Shown here one piece after another: positions 63,811-64,000 of a stretch of DNA of 64,000 bases; within the stretch, counting starts at the first letter, position 1; the number at the start of each line of letters is the position of its first letter. A program made the position numbers and the translations under genes. Below the pieces are notes generated by a model. That model was given only the letters and a program-made list of their open reading frames with translations, did no database searches and was not told where the DNA came from. Source of the DNA: Tubiluchus corallicola (Eukaryota; Priapulida; Priapulimorpha; Priapulimorphida; Tubiluchidae); NCBI GenBank assembly GCA_030141605.1, contig JAQGDQ010000073.1:434001-498000 (forward strand). Direction: 5' to 3'.

Positions 63811-64000
63811 AAATGAAAGGCATCAGAACGGCAAGATTGAATCTGTTTGGTGCAGCATTGAGAACTATGTAATAGGAACCATATATAGACCACCCAATCT
63901 CAAACACAAAACATTTTTCAAATACTTTAGTGAAGAACTAGAACGCAGTGTTTTCGAAAATAAAAAAGTTCTTATAATGGGCGATTTCAACCTTGATATT
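63811..64000 (+). mobile_element. Non-LTR retrotransposon endonuclease domain, cut by window edge
   Basis: A plus-strand open frame reads ESVWCSIENYVIGTIYRPPN and, further on, KKVLIMGDFNLDI. The IYRPP and GDFN(L)D blocks are hallmark motifs of the apurinic-type endonuclease of LINE-class elements; the Asp and Asn of GDFN are catalytic. No stop or frameshift is seen in the last 190 bases. A repeated ACATAACA motif lies just upstream. The reverse transcriptase should follow beyond the window. Confidence 0.85.

Overview
The window is nuclear DNA of an animal, most likely an invertebrate bilaterian. The genes are split by GT-AG introns, the DNA is AT-rich, and the encoded proteins are animal families: a DOK7-type PH-PTB adaptor, the kinase MELK with its KA1 domain, a mitochondrial HSCB co-chaperone, a PDZ protein and a chitin-binding peritrophin-type protein. 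I cannot name the species. A spiralian (mollusc, annelid, brachiopod or similar) is only a guess.

Layout. At 1-2.2 kb a small two-exon gene on the minus strand encodes a secreted chitin-binding protein with a clear TATA box. From 2.2 to 12.4 kb I see no gene, only a 51-bp minisatellite (6.6-7.1 kb), a fold-back element (5.6-5.8 kb) and simple repeats; an unseen 5' exon of the next gene may lie here. From 12.4 to 21.3 kb (+) eight exons encode an unusually long DOK7-like adaptor of more than 1,500 residues whose tail carries eight YXXM motifs. From 21.3 to 33 kb lies a repeat-rich region: a tandemly duplicated MITE-bearing segment, a pentanucleotide array, and a dead non-LTR retrotransposon interrupted by a MITE that also occurs in a DOK7 intron.

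From 33.3 to 60.2 kb (+) fourteen exons encode a complete MELK-like kinase of 875 residues: kinase domain, UBA-like segment, long disordered linker and C-terminal KA1. Two apparently intronless genes sit inside its introns. A 937-residue PDZ protein lies on the minus strand in intron 6, and HSCB lies on the plus strand in intron 7. The last 3.8 kb hold simple repeats and, at the very edge, the endonuclease domain of another non-LTR retrotransposon running out of the window.

How they relate. There is no operon logic. DOK7 and MELK are both signalling proteins but belong to different pathways: receptor-kinase adaptor signalling, and the cell-cycle/AMPK-related kinase family. The strongest biological points are the IRS-like set of SH2-docking motifs on a DOK7-type head, and the MELK introns that host two intronless genes on opposite strands.
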